A stretch of DNA of 64,000 nt from Cyanobium sp. ATX 6A2 (GTDB taxonomy: Bacteria; Cyanobacteriota; Cyanobacteriia; PCC-6307; Cyanobiaceae), in the NCBI RefSeq assembly GCF_024346355.1, contig NZ_JAGQCU010000002.1, forward strand, positions 1 through 64,000. Direction: 5' to 3'. The translations under genes and the position numbers were made by a program. This document shows, piece after piece, positions 47,964-56,824 of the stretch; positions within the stretch are counted from its first letter, which is position 1; each line of letters opens with the position of its first letter. Under the pieces are notes generated by a model. The model was not told where the DNA came from and ran no database searches. It worked only from the letters and a program-made list of their open reading frames with translations.

Positions 47964-48791
47964 TCAGGGGCGCCGGAAGCGGCGCAGCTCCCAGGCCGCC
48001 AGCCGCTGATCGCCGTCGAAGCGCAGGCTCACCTGGTGGAAGCGCTCGGCATCGAGGCGGCAACCCACCTGCAGCACGAACGCCCCGGCCGGCAGCTGTT
48101 CCGGCAGAGAGCACACCAGGCCATCGGCGAAGCCGGCCGTGCGCTCGTGCAGGGCGAAGTGGGCGGCGCGGAAGGGCGCGCAGGGCTGGGGCGGCGGATC
48201 CTCCGCCGGCCAGCGGTGGGGCTCGAGGCGCTCCACGCTCCCCGGCCAGCCCTCCTGCTCCGCCAGCAGCTGGCGCCAGGCGGTGGCGGGCGGGCGCGGA
48301 GGATCGGCAGGGCTGGAGAGACTGCAGCGGAAGGCCACCGCCGCCAGCGCATCGAGCTGCCAGCGCAGGGCCTCGCCGCTGCCCACTGGGGCATAGAGCA
48401 GCACCAGCATGGAGCGGGAGCGGCGGTGGAAGAGGTTCAGCTCATGGCCGAAGCGCGGCTGGGCGGGGTCCAGCGCCAGGCTCGACTGCCCGCCGGCACC
48501 GGCAAACTGCCAGCACATACCGCCACGGTTGTAGGTGGAGCGCGACAGCGGCAACCGCCGGCGCCCGCCGGGGGCCAGCAGCAGGCCGCTGCCATCCCAC
48601 AGGCCCGTGTCCGCGTCGCTGAAGCTGATGGCGTAGGTGGTGTCTGTGATCGTGCGGCTGGGGTGGGCGAGATCCAGGGGCCCGGCCGCGGCGTCCCCCT
48701 CGCGCGGGCGCCGATACCAGTGGCTGGTGCCGCACCAGCGCCCCTGGAAATTGCGGCGGTTGAGCTCCCACTGGCGGTCGTGACCGGTCAT
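47964..48791 (-). CDS. DUF3598-like (lipocalin-type) protein
   Basis: A 275-residue protein starting QWELNRRNFQGRWCGTSHWYRR. The opening Trp-rich NFxGxWxGTSxW pattern and alternating strands fit the cyanobacterial DUF3598 calycin family related to phycobilin lyases; I am only moderately sure. It precedes the ABC ATPase gene on the same strand by 27 bases and diverges from an epimerase gene. Confidence 0.6.
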   Translation of the reverse strand: MTGHDRQWELNRRNFQGRWCGTSHWYRRPREGDAAAGPLDLAHPSRTITDTTYAISFSDADTGLWDGSGLLLAPGGRRRLPLSRSTYNRGGMCWQFAGAGGQSSLALDPAQPRFGHELNLFHRRSRSMLVLLYAPVGSGEALRWQLDALAAVAFRCSLSSPADPPRPPATAWRQLLAEQEGWPGSVERLEPHRWPAEDPPPQPCAPFRAAHFALHERTAGFADGLVCSLPEQLPAGAFVLQVGCRLDAERFHQVSLRFDGDQRLAAWELRRFRRP

Positions 48792-48842
48792 GGCGGGGCT
48801 GGAGCGGGATTCCTAGGGTCGCCTCTGCGACGCGGAGCGTCG

Positions 48843-49718
48843 ATGCGGATCACCATCCTGGGCTGCGGCTACGTGGGCACGGCCCTGGCTCGCCACTGGC
48901 GGCAGCAGGGGCACCACCAGCTGCAGCTCACCACCACCTCGCCACAGCGGCGCGCCGAACTGGCAGCGCTCGCCGATGCGGTGCATGTGCTCGAGGGCGC
49001 CGATGCCGCGGGGTTGCAGGCGGCGCTGGAGGGCAGCGAAGTGGCGGTGTTCAGCCTGGCCCCCACCGGCACCAGCCAGGTGGGAGCGGAGGCCTATGAG
49101 GCCACCTACCTGCGCAGCTTCGAGGCCCTGGAGCAGGTGCTGCCGCGGCTGCCGCGACTGCGCCAGCTGATCTACACCGGCAGCTGCTCGGTGTACGGCG
49201 ACGCCGGCGGAGGCTGGGTCGATGAGACCACCCCGCCGGTGCCCCGCGACCGCCATGGCCAGATCCTGCTGGCCAGCGAACAGCGGCTGCAGGCCTGCGG
49301 GGACGGGCAGCGGCGCGTGGCCATCCTGCGGCTGGGGGCGATCTATGGCCCCGGCCGGGAGCTGGAGCCGCGCCTGCACCGACTGGCGGGCAGCACGCGG
49401 GCGGGGGACGGGGCCAGCTTCACCAGCTGGATTCACCGCGACGACGTGGTGGGCGCCCTGGCCTGGGCCGTGGACAGCGGCCTCGAGGGCATCGTCAACC
49501 TGGTGGACGACGAGCCCCTGACGGTGCGTGAGCTCTGCGAGAGGGTGCTCACGGCCGCCGGTCTGGAGCCGGTGCGCTGGGACCCGCAGGCCAGGCCGGA
49601 ACGGACCCCGGCCAACCGGCGCATTGCCAACCAGCGGCTGCACGACCTCGGCTACCGCTTGCGCCATCCCCGGCTGCTGCCAGCATCGAACGGAAGGCCG
49701 GCCAACCCCAGCGCGTGA
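48843..49718 (+). CDS. NAD-dependent epimerase/dehydratase family protein
   Basis: A 291-residue extended-SDR-like protein with the N-terminal motif ILGCGYVGTALARHW, VFSLAPTGTSQVG, YTGSCSVYGD and RLGAIYGPGRE, then WIHRDDVVGAL and NLVDDEPLTVRELCE. The YxxxK catalytic motif is not evident, as in the atypical YeeZ/YbjT-like members, so the activity is open. Its stop overlaps the start of the next gene. Confidence 0.83.
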   Translation: MRITILGCGYVGTALARHWRQQGHHQLQLTTTSPQRRAELAALADAVHVLEGADAAGLQAALEGSEVAVFSLAPTGTSQVGAEAYEATYLRSFEALEQVLPRLPRLRQLIYTGSCSVYGDAGGGWVDETTPPVPRDRHGQILLASEQRLQACGDGQRRVAILRLGAIYGPGRELEPRLHRLAGSTRAGDGASFTSWIHRDDVVGALAWAVDSGLEGIVNLVDDEPLTVRELCERVLTAAGLEPVRWDPQARPERTPANRRIANQRLHDLGYRLRHPRLLPASNGRPANPSA

Positions 49719-49909
49719 GCCAAACCCTGTTCCTGGTCCTGGTGATCCCCCTGGCCCTGCTGCTGCTGGGCACCGTGCTGCTGGAGGGCAACCAGGGCCG
49801 GCTGCCGGTCTGGCTGGAGAGCCTCAGCCGTCACCAGGGGTGGATCTGGAACGGCGGCATCGGCCTGATCATCGCCCTGTCGCTGCTGCGCTTTCTGCTG
49901 GGGCGCTGA
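49715..49909 (+). CDS. small membrane protein, 64 residues
   Basis: It has two hydrophobic helices (LFLVLVIPLALLLLGTVLLEG and WIWNGGIGLIIALSLLRFLL). The GTG start overlaps the stop of the epimerase gene as GTGA, a common coupling arrangement. Family unknown. Confidence 0.6.
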   Translation: MSQTLFLVLVIPLALLLLGTVLLEGNQGRLPVWLESLSRHQGWIWNGGIGLIIALSLLRFLLGR

Positions 49910-49932
49910 GGTGGACCGCTCAGAACTCAGCC

Positions 49933-50520
49933 TCAGCTCACGGTGTAGCCCCGGCCTTCCAGGCAGGCGGTCACGGCACGGTTGAAGGCCTGGCGGCGGT
50001 ACTGCAGCAACTGCTGCTGCTCGGCTTCGCGAATCCGTTGCTGCCGCTGCAGGTCGCGGGAGGCCTGCTGGCGGTCGCGACTCTGATCCACCTGCCGTCC
50101 AGCTCCGACGATGGCACCACCAGCGGTACCGGCCAGGGCGCCACGCCCGGTGTTCCCCATGATCGCGCCTGCGGCCGTGCCCACCAAGGCACCGCGTGCA
50201 GTGGAGCGGGCCACATCAGACGCCCCCTGGTTCCTGGCCCGTGGTTCCGGTGTGATCTGGGAGGGGGTGTCTGGAATTGGAGCGGTGGGATCAAAACCAG
50301 TCTGGTCCATCGCCCAGAGCCGGCACTCCAGGCTGTCCTGCCGCTGCTGCTCAGCGCTCTGGCCGCCAGCGGGGTAGATGAACAGGTCCTGGGCTGTGGC
50401 GCGGAGCGACAGACCGGCGGCCAGTCCCCCCGAGCAGAGCAGCGTCGCAGCAACCCGGGCTGCACGAGAGGCAACACCAGAACAGTTGGTGAAGTGGCGC
50501 TGGGGCAGATCGGGCAACAC
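49933..50520 (-). CDS. glycine-zipper exported protein
   Basis: A 195-residue protein with a signal-like N-terminus (AARVAATLLCSGGLAAGLSLRATAQ). The centre holds glycine-zipper repeats (ARGALVGTAAGAIMGNTGRGALAGTAGGAIVGAG), followed by an Arg/Gln-rich coiled-coil region and RAVTACLEGRGYTVS. Similar proteins are envelope-associated in many bacteria. Exact role unknown. Confidence 0.75.
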   Translation of the reverse strand: MLPDLPQRHFTNCSGVASRAARVAATLLCSGGLAAGLSLRATAQDLFIYPAGGQSAEQQRQDSLECRLWAMDQTGFDPTAPIPDTPSQITPEPRARNQGASDVARSTARGALVGTAAGAIMGNTGRGALAGTAGGAIVGAGRQVDQSRDRQQASRDLQRQQRIREAEQQQLLQYRRQAFNRAVTACLEGRGYTVS

Positions 50521-50584
50521 GGTCAGGGCCTGAGGCAGTTAGGTGGCCATGAGCATGGCAGAGGTGTGCATGGCGCCAGGCGCC

Positions 50585-51544
50585 TCAGGCCGCCACGGTG
50601 ATGTCGCCGAGTTCCTGGGCACGGCGCTCCCGGGCCGCCCCGCAGAGCTCCTCGCTCACCTGCCAGAGGCGCTGGCACTGCTGGGAATCAAGGGCCGCCG
50701 GAGCCACGCGGGCTTCGCTGGGCCAGCCGCGCATGCCGCCGAACTGATCGGGGCCGTAGTGGCCCCCGGGTTTGGCCTCGGGGGCGGTGGCGGCATGGAG
50801 CTGGGGCAGGGCGCCCATGGCCGCGCTCTGAAACAACGGCGCCATCAGCCGGTAGGCGAGGGGTTCAATCCACGACCCGCTTGCAGCCACCGACGCGGGC
50901 TGCAGGTTGGTGCGCGCCACCCCGGGATGGGCCGCCAGGGAACGCACCCCGGCATCCTCGGCATCGAGGCGCCGCTGCAGCTCGCGGGCGAACATCACAT
51001 TGGCCAGCTTGCTCTGGCCGTAGGCCTTCCAGCGGTCGTAGCGGCGCTCACCCTGAAGGTCGTCGTAGTCGATGCGGCCGAAGTACTGGGCGCCGGAGGT
51101 CACGGTGACCACCCGGGCATCGGGCCGGCCGCGCAGCAGCGGCACCAGGGCCTGGGTGAGGGCGAAGTGGCCCAGGTGGTTGATGCCGAACTGAAGCTCG
51201 AAGCCATCGCGGGTGAGGACCCGGGGAAGCCCCATCACACCGGCGTTGTTGATCAGCAGATCGAGCCGGCCGTAGCGCTCGGCGAGCTCCTGGGCGGCCC
51301 TGAGCACCGAGGCCAGATCAGCCAGGTTCACATCGAGCAGATCCACAGCGCCACCATCGGCCACGGCACCCAGGAGCTCCTGGCGGGCGCATTCGGCCCT
51401 GGTGCGGGAGCGACAACCCAGAATCACGGTGGCCCCCCTGGCCACCAGGGCACGGGCAGTTTCCAGCCCCAGACCACTGCTGGCGCCAGTGATCAGGGCC
51501 AGGCGACCCGATTGATCAGGGATGTCAGCGGTGGTCCAGGGCAT
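50585..51544 (-). CDS. SDR oxidoreductase, protochlorophyllide reductase/retinol dehydrogenase-like
   Basis: A 319-residue short-chain dehydrogenase with ALITGASSGLGLETARALVARGATVILGCR, NNAGVMG, INHLGHFALTQAL, the Ser in VTVTSGA and the YGQSKLAN active site. This group includes light-dependent protochlorophyllide reductase relatives, but the cysteine-rich features of true POR are missing. ATG 51544 overlaps head-to-head with the ATG of the deacetylase gene at 51543. Confidence 0.88.
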   Translation of the reverse strand: MPWTTADIPDQSGRLALITGASSGLGLETARALVARGATVILGCRSRTRAECARQELLGAVADGGAVDLLDVNLADLASVLRAAQELAERYGRLDLLINNAGVMGLPRVLTRDGFELQFGINHLGHFALTQALVPLLRGRPDARVVTVTSGAQYFGRIDYDDLQGERRYDRWKAYGQSKLANVMFARELQRRLDAEDAGVRSLAAHPGVARTNLQPASVAASGSWIEPLAYRLMAPLFQSAAMGALPQLHAATAPEAKPGGHYGPDQFGGMRGWPSEARVAPAALDSQQCQRLWQVSEELCGAARERRAQELGDITVAA

Positions 51545-52310
51545 GACGACCGTGAGCAGATACCCAGTGAATGTAACGGTGTATGAACAGCCCTTGGGGC
51601 GGCTGGCCCGGACCCTGGCCTGGGGGCTGCTGCTGCTGCTCAGCCTGCGGATCTCCTGGCTGATCCGCAGGCTCCTGGCACCACTCCTCCCCCAGGTGCT
51701 GTTCTGCGCCCGGGGCCAAGGGGCGGATGGGGCCAGGCGGGTGGCCCTCACCCTCGATGACGGCCCCAGTGGTGCCGGCAGCCTGGAGCTGCTCGATCTG
51801 CTGCGCCAGCTCCAGGTACCGGCCACCCTGTTCCTGATCGGCGACCACCTCAACCGGGGCGGCGAGGGTTTCGTGGCGCGGGCCCTGGCCGATGGCCACC
51901 AGATCGGCAATCACATGGCGCAAGACAGCATCTCCGCGCGCCTGCCCCCAGAGGGGTTTCTCAACCAGCTGCGCCGCACCGAAGCCGCCCTGCGTGGCGC
52001 GGCCGCTCCCCGCTCCCTGGCGCTGCGCTGGTTCCGGCCCGGGGGCGGCCGGTTCCACCGGGCCATGCTCGAGTCCGTCAGCGCCGAGGGCTACCGGCTG
52101 GTGCTGGGGTCGGTGTTTCCCTACGACACCAACCAGCCGCCGCTGTGGTTCCTGCGCCGGTTCCTGCTGGCCAACGTGCATCCGGGCGCCATCGTGGTGT
52201 TGCATGACCGGCCCGACACCATCGCCGCCACCCTGCACACCCTGCGGGCCGTGGTGCCGGAGCTGCGGCGGCGGGGCTACCGGTTCGTGAGCCTCGATCA
52301 GCTCGGCTGA
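51543..52310 (+). CDS. polysaccharide deacetylase (NodB domain)
   Basis: A 255-residue membrane-anchored protein: one N-terminal helix (TLAWGLLLLLSLRISWLI), then a NodB domain with RVALTLDDGPS (metal Asp), DGHQIGNHMAQD, WFRPGGGRF and GAIVVLHDRPDT. Family members deacetylate cell-envelope sugars. The start is ATG 51543, though GTG codons at 51567 or 51579 are possible. Its 3' end overlaps recN by 13 bases in convergent orientation. Confidence 0.86.
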   Translation: MTTVSRYPVNVTVYEQPLGRLARTLAWGLLLLLSLRISWLIRRLLAPLLPQVLFCARGQGADGARRVALTLDDGPSGAGSLELLDLLRQLQVPATLFLIGDHLNRGGEGFVARALADGHQIGNHMAQDSISARLPPEGFLNQLRRTEAALRGAAAPRSLALRWFRPGGGRFHRAMLESVSAEGYRLVLGSVFPYDTNQPPLWFLRRFLLANVHPGAIVVLHDRPDTIAATLHTLRAVVPELRRRGYRFVSLDQLG

Positions 52311-53986
52311 CGCTCCAGCAGGCTGGCGGCGTAGGACTGCATGGCGTCTGCGTCGCCCCCGGCCAGCTCGGCCAGTTCGCTCCGGCGGGCGGGTGTGTCC
52401 CGCAGGTGGGACACACGGGTATGGGTGTGGCCGTCCACCACCTGCTTGGACACGCGGAAGTGGTGGTCGGCCGCGGCCGCCACCAGGGGCTGGTGGGTGA
52501 CACAGAACACCTGCCGCCGCTGGGCCAGCCGCTGCAGCAGGGCCGCCATCGCAGCACTGACGCGGCCGCTGACGCCGGCATCGATCTCATCGAACAGCAG
52601 GGTGACGTGCGGATCGGCCGCCGCCAGGCAGGTTTTCAGGGCCAGCAGGAAACGGCTCATCTCCCCGCCGGAGGCCACCTCCGCGAGGGGCGCCAGGGGC
52701 TGGCCGGGGTTGGCGGAGAACAGGAACCGCACGGCATCGGCCCCCTCCTCGCCGGGTTCGCAGGCCTCGAGTGCCACCGCGAAGCGCACCTGGGCCAGGC
52801 CCATGGGCCGCAGGGCCTCCATCAGCTGGGTCTGAAGGGCCTCGGCGGCGGCGGCCCTGGCGGCGCTGAGCACGGCATTGGCCTGGTCACGACGCTCCCG
52901 GGCGCTGGCCTCCGCAGCCGCCAGCTGCTCCAGCTCGGCAGCGGTGCCGCCGGGGGCAAGCTCCGCTCGCAGACGATCGCGCAGGCCGATCAGCTCCGCC
53001 AGCTCCAGGCCCTGACGGCGCTCCAGAGTGCGCAGATCGGCGATGCGCTGCTGCAGCTGATCGAGGCGCTCGGGATCGCTCTCCAGGCTGCCGCCGTAGC
53101 GATCCAGCTCGCGGGCCAGATCCTGCAGGTCGGCAAGCGCCCCGGCCAGCCGCTCCCGCAGCGGCTCCAGGGAGCCATCCAGCCCAGCCATCAGCTGCAG
53201 TTCCTGATCACAGGCGGCCAGATGGTCGAGCACCGACGGTGCCGCTTCGGCCCCCTCCTGCAACCGGCCCAGCAGCGTCATCACCCCCTCCTGCAGGCGC
53301 ACGCCATGGGCAAGGCGGTCCTGCTCCAGCTGCAGCAGCTGGCGCTCCTGGGGGTCATCCAGGGCAGCCGCCTCCAGCTCGGCCAGCTGCTGCTCCTGCT
53401 GTGCCCGCTCCCGCTCCAGGTGCTGCCAGTGGGAGCGGGCCTGCCCCAGGGCGCCGGCGGCCGCCCGCCAGGCCCGCCAGCTGAGGGCCGCCGGCTCCAG
53501 GGCACGCAGCAGGGCCTCAGCGCCGAAGCGATCGAGCCAGCGCCGCTGCTGACCCGGACGGGCCAGCTGCTGGGTCTGACCCTGCACGGTGAGATCGAGC
53601 AGCAGCGGCCGCAACTCCTGAATCTGGGCGCGATTCACGGCCACGCCGTTGAGGCGGTGGCGACTGCTGAGGCGGCCATCCCCCAGCCGCCACTCCCGGC
53701 TGAGCACCAGCTCGCCGTCGTCGCACTCCAGCTCCTGCTCCCCCAGCCAGGCCAGCAGCGGCGGCGTGAGCCCGAAGCTGGCCTCGATCCGGGCCTGGCG
53801 GCAGCCCTGACGCAGCAGGCGGCTGCCGCCGCCGGGCTGACCGCCGCCCAGCAGGGCATCGAGGGCATCGAGCAGGATCGATTTTCCGGCACCGGTCTCG
53901 CCGGTGAGCACCGTGAACCCGGCCTGAAAGTCGAGCTCAAGCCGCTCGATCAGGGCGATGTTCTCGAGGCGCAGTCCGGTGAGCAC
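52298..53986 (-). CDS. recN: DNA repair protein RecN
   Basis: A 562-residue SMC-like ATPase for double-strand break repair. It starts VLTGLRLENIALIERLELDFQAGFTVLTGETGAGKSILLDAL with Walker A, has central coiled coils rich in Gln/Glu/Leu, and ends with FLFSANPGQPLAPLAEVASGGEMSRFLLALK and LLFDEIDAGVSGRV (Walker B). GTG at 53986 is chosen as it lies just before the first strand and yields normal length. Confidence 0.94.
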   Translation of the reverse strand: MLTGLRLENIALIERLELDFQAGFTVLTGETGAGKSILLDALDALLGGGQPGGGSRLLRQGCRQARIEASFGLTPPLLAWLGEQELECDDGELVLSREWRLGDGRLSSRHRLNGVAVNRAQIQELRPLLLDLTVQGQTQQLARPGQQRRWLDRFGAEALLRALEPAALSWRAWRAAAGALGQARSHWQHLERERAQQEQQLAELEAAALDDPQERQLLQLEQDRLAHGVRLQEGVMTLLGRLQEGAEAAPSVLDHLAACDQELQLMAGLDGSLEPLRERLAGALADLQDLARELDRYGGSLESDPERLDQLQQRIADLRTLERRQGLELAELIGLRDRLRAELAPGGTAAELEQLAAAEASARERRDQANAVLSAARAAAAEALQTQLMEALRPMGLAQVRFAVALEACEPGEEGADAVRFLFSANPGQPLAPLAEVASGGEMSRFLLALKTCLAAADPHVTLLFDEIDAGVSGRVSAAMAALLQRLAQRRQVFCVTHQPLVAAAADHHFRVSKQVVDGHTHTRVSHLRDTPARRSELAELAGGDADAMQSYAASLLERQPS

Positions 53987-54101
53987 GGCCGCCGCGGGAT
54001 AGAACAGGTGTACGCAGCGACCGTAGCGGCAGTTTCTGTCGTTTAGAAGAGGAAACCAGCCCAGCCCCTGGGGCGATGCCGACACCATCGATGACGACAC
54101 C

Positions 54102-56165
54102 ATGGTGAGCAGTTCCCCCGCCTCCGAGGCCAGCACCAGCATCAAGCCCAACGACACCAGCACCTCCGAGCGCACTGCTCTGGAATCGGCCGCGGCGGCC
54201 ATGCAGGCCGCTGTGCACCAGACCTCACCCCCCCACCCGTCTGGATCAGCCGGATCTGCTGGTGGCGTGGCTGACAGTGGTGAGCTCACCGATTTCATCG
54301 AGGCCTCCGGGCTGCTGGCCTACGACCCGGCGGCCATCACCCGCATCTACGCCGGCCGGCCGGAGCGGCTGCTGCGGCGCCTGTGGCAAACGCTGGTGCC
54401 GATCGGCCTGTTTCTGCTGGGGGTGGGCTTCGACAAGCTCACCCGGCGGCTGCACAACCCCAAGCACGCCCGAGCCCGCTCCCGGGAAGCGGCCGATCTG
54501 GTGGCCTCCCTGGGCCCGGCCTTCATCAAGGCTGGGCAGGCCCTCTCCACCCGCCCCGACATCGTGCCGCCGCTGCTGCTGGAGGAACTCGCCCAACTGC
54601 AGGACCAGCTGCCGGGCTTTGACCCGCAGCTCGCCATGGCCTGCATCGAGGAGGACCTGGGCGCGCCGGTGGGGGAGATCTTCGCAGACCTCGAGCGCGA
54701 ACCGATCTCGGCGGCCTCCCTGGGCCAGGTGCACCGTGGCGTGCTGCACAGCGGTGAGCGGGTGGCGGTGAAGGTGCAGCGGCCGGGCCTGCGTGAGCAG
54801 ATCACGCTCGATCTCTACATCGTGCGCAACCTTGCCGCCTGGCTTAACCGCAATGTGCGTCTGATCCGCAGCGATCTGGTGGCGCTGATCGACGAGCTGG
54901 GCGCACGCGTGTTCGAGGAGATGGATTACCTCAACGAGGCCGACAACGCCGAGCGCTTCGCCCAGCTCCACGCCCATAACCCCCGCATCGCCGTGCCCTG
55001 CATCCACCGCCAGGCCACCAGCCGGCGGGTGCTGACGATGGAATGGATCGATGGCGTCAAGCTCACCAGCCTGGAGGCGGTGCGGGAGATGGGCGTCGAT
55101 CCCGATGACCTGGTGCAGGTGGGGGTGAACTGCAGTCTGCAACAGCTGCTGGAGCACGGCTTCTTCCACGCCGATCCCCACCCGGGGAACCTGCTGGCCC
55201 TGAGCGACGGACGGCTCGCCTACCTCGATTTCGGCATGATGAGCACGGTGAGCCGCGAGGCGCGCACCGGCCTGATCCAGGCGGTGGTGCACCTGGTGAA
55301 TCGCAACTTCAGCAAGCTCAGCAAGGATTTTGTGAACCTCGGTTTCCTGGCCGAGGACGTGAACCTGGCGCCGATTGTGCCGGCCTTCGAGAGCGTGTTC
55401 GGCCAGGCCCTGGAGATGGGCGTCAGCCGCATGGACTTCAAGGCCGTCACCGACGACCTCTCCGGGGTGATGTATCGCTTTCCCTTCCAGGTGCCGCCCT
55501 ACTACGCCCTGATCATCCGCTCACTGGTGACCCTGGAGGGCATCGCCCTGAGCGTGGATTCCAACTTCAAGATCCTCGGCGCCGCCTATCCCTACTTCGC
55601 CCGGCGGCTGATGGAGGATCCCGATCCCAGCCTGCGCCAGAGCCTCAAGGAGATGCTCTTCGACGGTGAGGTGTTCCGCTGGCAGCGGCTCGACAACCTG
55701 ATCGCCAGTGCCGCCCAGGGCTCGCAGCTGGACCTCGACAGCCTGCTCGATCAGGTGCTCGACTTCCTGTTCTCCGCCAACGGCGGCCTGCTGCGCCGGC
55801 AGCTGGTGGAGTCGGTGATCACCCGGGTGGACGCTCTGGCCTGGCACACCACCCTGCGGCTGGGCAAGCGCCTGCCGGAGCGGCTGCAGCCTCCTGGCCT
55901 GCGCCGGCGTCGAGCCGAGGGTCCCGGTGATGTGCTGCTGAGCCTTGAGCCGATCCGCCAGCTGGTGGCCATCCTGCGGTCCCTGCCGGGGTTCGAGCCC
56001 CAGCTGCTCGTGAAGCGTCTGCCGCGGTTGCTGGGGGAGCGGGAACTGCGCCGGATGGGTGTGGATGTGGCCCGTGGCCTGGCCGAGCGGGGGGTGGTGC
56101 GACTGCTGCGCGACGTGCTCGTGGACCCCTCCCTGAGGCCAGCCCATGGGGTGGTCAGCGCCTGA
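54102..56165 (+). CDS. ABC1/AarF (UbiB-like) kinase family protein
   Basis: A 687-residue atypical kinase. The conserved ABC1 elements are the KxGQ motif in FIKAGQALSTRPD, the alanine-rich loop AASLGQVHRG, VAVKVQRPG, EMDYLNEADNAERF, HADPHPGN (catalytic loop) and LDFGMM. The first 60 residues are low-complexity. Members support quinone, tocopherol or prenyl-lipid metabolism and stress response in cyanobacteria and plastids. Confidence 0.92.
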   Translation: MVSSSPASEASTSIKPNDTSTSERTALESAAAAMQAAVHQTSPPHPSGSAGSAGGVADSGELTDFIEASGLLAYDPAAITRIYAGRPERLLRRLWQTLVPIGLFLLGVGFDKLTRRLHNPKHARARSREAADLVASLGPAFIKAGQALSTRPDIVPPLLLEELAQLQDQLPGFDPQLAMACIEEDLGAPVGEIFADLEREPISAASLGQVHRGVLHSGERVAVKVQRPGLREQITLDLYIVRNLAAWLNRNVRLIRSDLVALIDELGARVFEEMDYLNEADNAERFAQLHAHNPRIAVPCIHRQATSRRVLTMEWIDGVKLTSLEAVREMGVDPDDLVQVGVNCSLQQLLEHGFFHADPHPGNLLALSDGRLAYLDFGMMSTVSREARTGLIQAVVHLVNRNFSKLSKDFVNLGFLAEDVNLAPIVPAFESVFGQALEMGVSRMDFKAVTDDLSGVMYRFPFQVPPYYALIIRSLVTLEGIALSVDSNFKILGAAYPYFARRLMEDPDPSLRQSLKEMLFDGEVFRWQRLDNLIASAAQGSQLDLDSLLDQVLDFLFSANGGLLRRQLVESVITRVDALAWHTTLRLGKRLPERLQPPGLRRRRAEGPGDVLLSLEPIRQLVAILRSLPGFEPQLLVKRLPRLLGERELRRMGVDVARGLAERGVVRLLRDVLVDPSLRPAHGVVSA

Positions 56166-56185
56166 AAAGCCCTTAGGGTTGCCCC

Positions 56186-56797
56186 ATGACCACCTTTCGC
56201 CTGCGCCAGCGGCAGCTGGCACGATCCCATCGCTCCCGGCTGCTCGCCGCGATCCTCGGCCTGGGCCTGGGCCTGGGCCTGGCAGCCCCGGCCGTTCAGG
56301 CCGCTGAAAATCTGGTGTTCGTGAGCGGCGCCTTCCGGCGATCGATCCCGGTGAGCGACCTGGAACTGCTGGCCGAAACCGGCGTGGCCCAGGGCCTGCT
56401 CTCCGATGTCATCCGTATCAGCGAACAGGATCCCGCCATGGTCTCGGATCTGCTCAACCAGTCGATCAGCCTGCCGGTGACCCTGGTGAGCCGCCTGCTC
56501 GGCACCCGCATCGGCGAGGCCCTGCTCGACCGCCTGGCCCAGATCTTCCATCCCCTCATGGCCCCTGGCGTGGGGGTGCCGGCCCTGCGCTCGGCGATCG
56601 TGATGGGACTGGTGGAAGGCGATGGTGAGCTCTCGGCCATCTCCTTCCTGCGGGCCTACCCCACCAGTGAGCTGGAGGTGAACATCCCCAACCTGCTGGC
56701 GGTGGTCGAGCGCGCCAGCTCGGTGAGCGAACTGGTGCGCTTCTTCTCCGAATCTCCCCTCGACGGCCTGCGCGGCACCAACGGAGCCGAGAACTAG
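56186..56797 (+). CDS. DUF1400 family exported protein
   Basis: A 203-residue protein with a basic N-terminus and signal sequence (LLAAILGLGLGLGLAAPAVQAAE). The mature part LVFVSGAFRRSIPVSDLELLAETGVAQGLLSDVIR... followed by helical segments resembles the DUF1400 domain, often found ahead of alpha/beta hydrolases in cyanobacteria. Here no hydrolase follows. It is 20 bases after the ABC1 kinase gene. Confidence 0.78.
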   Translation: MTTFRLRQRQLARSHRSRLLAAILGLGLGLGLAAPAVQAAENLVFVSGAFRRSIPVSDLELLAETGVAQGLLSDVIRISEQDPAMVSDLLNQSISLPVTLVSRLLGTRIGEALLDRLAQIFHPLMAPGVGVPALRSAIVMGLVEGDGELSAISFLRAYPTSELEVNIPNLLAVVERASSVSELVRFFSESPLDGLRGTNGAEN

Positions 56798-56824
56798 ATT
56801 CAAGACAGCCGTCCACCACACCCC

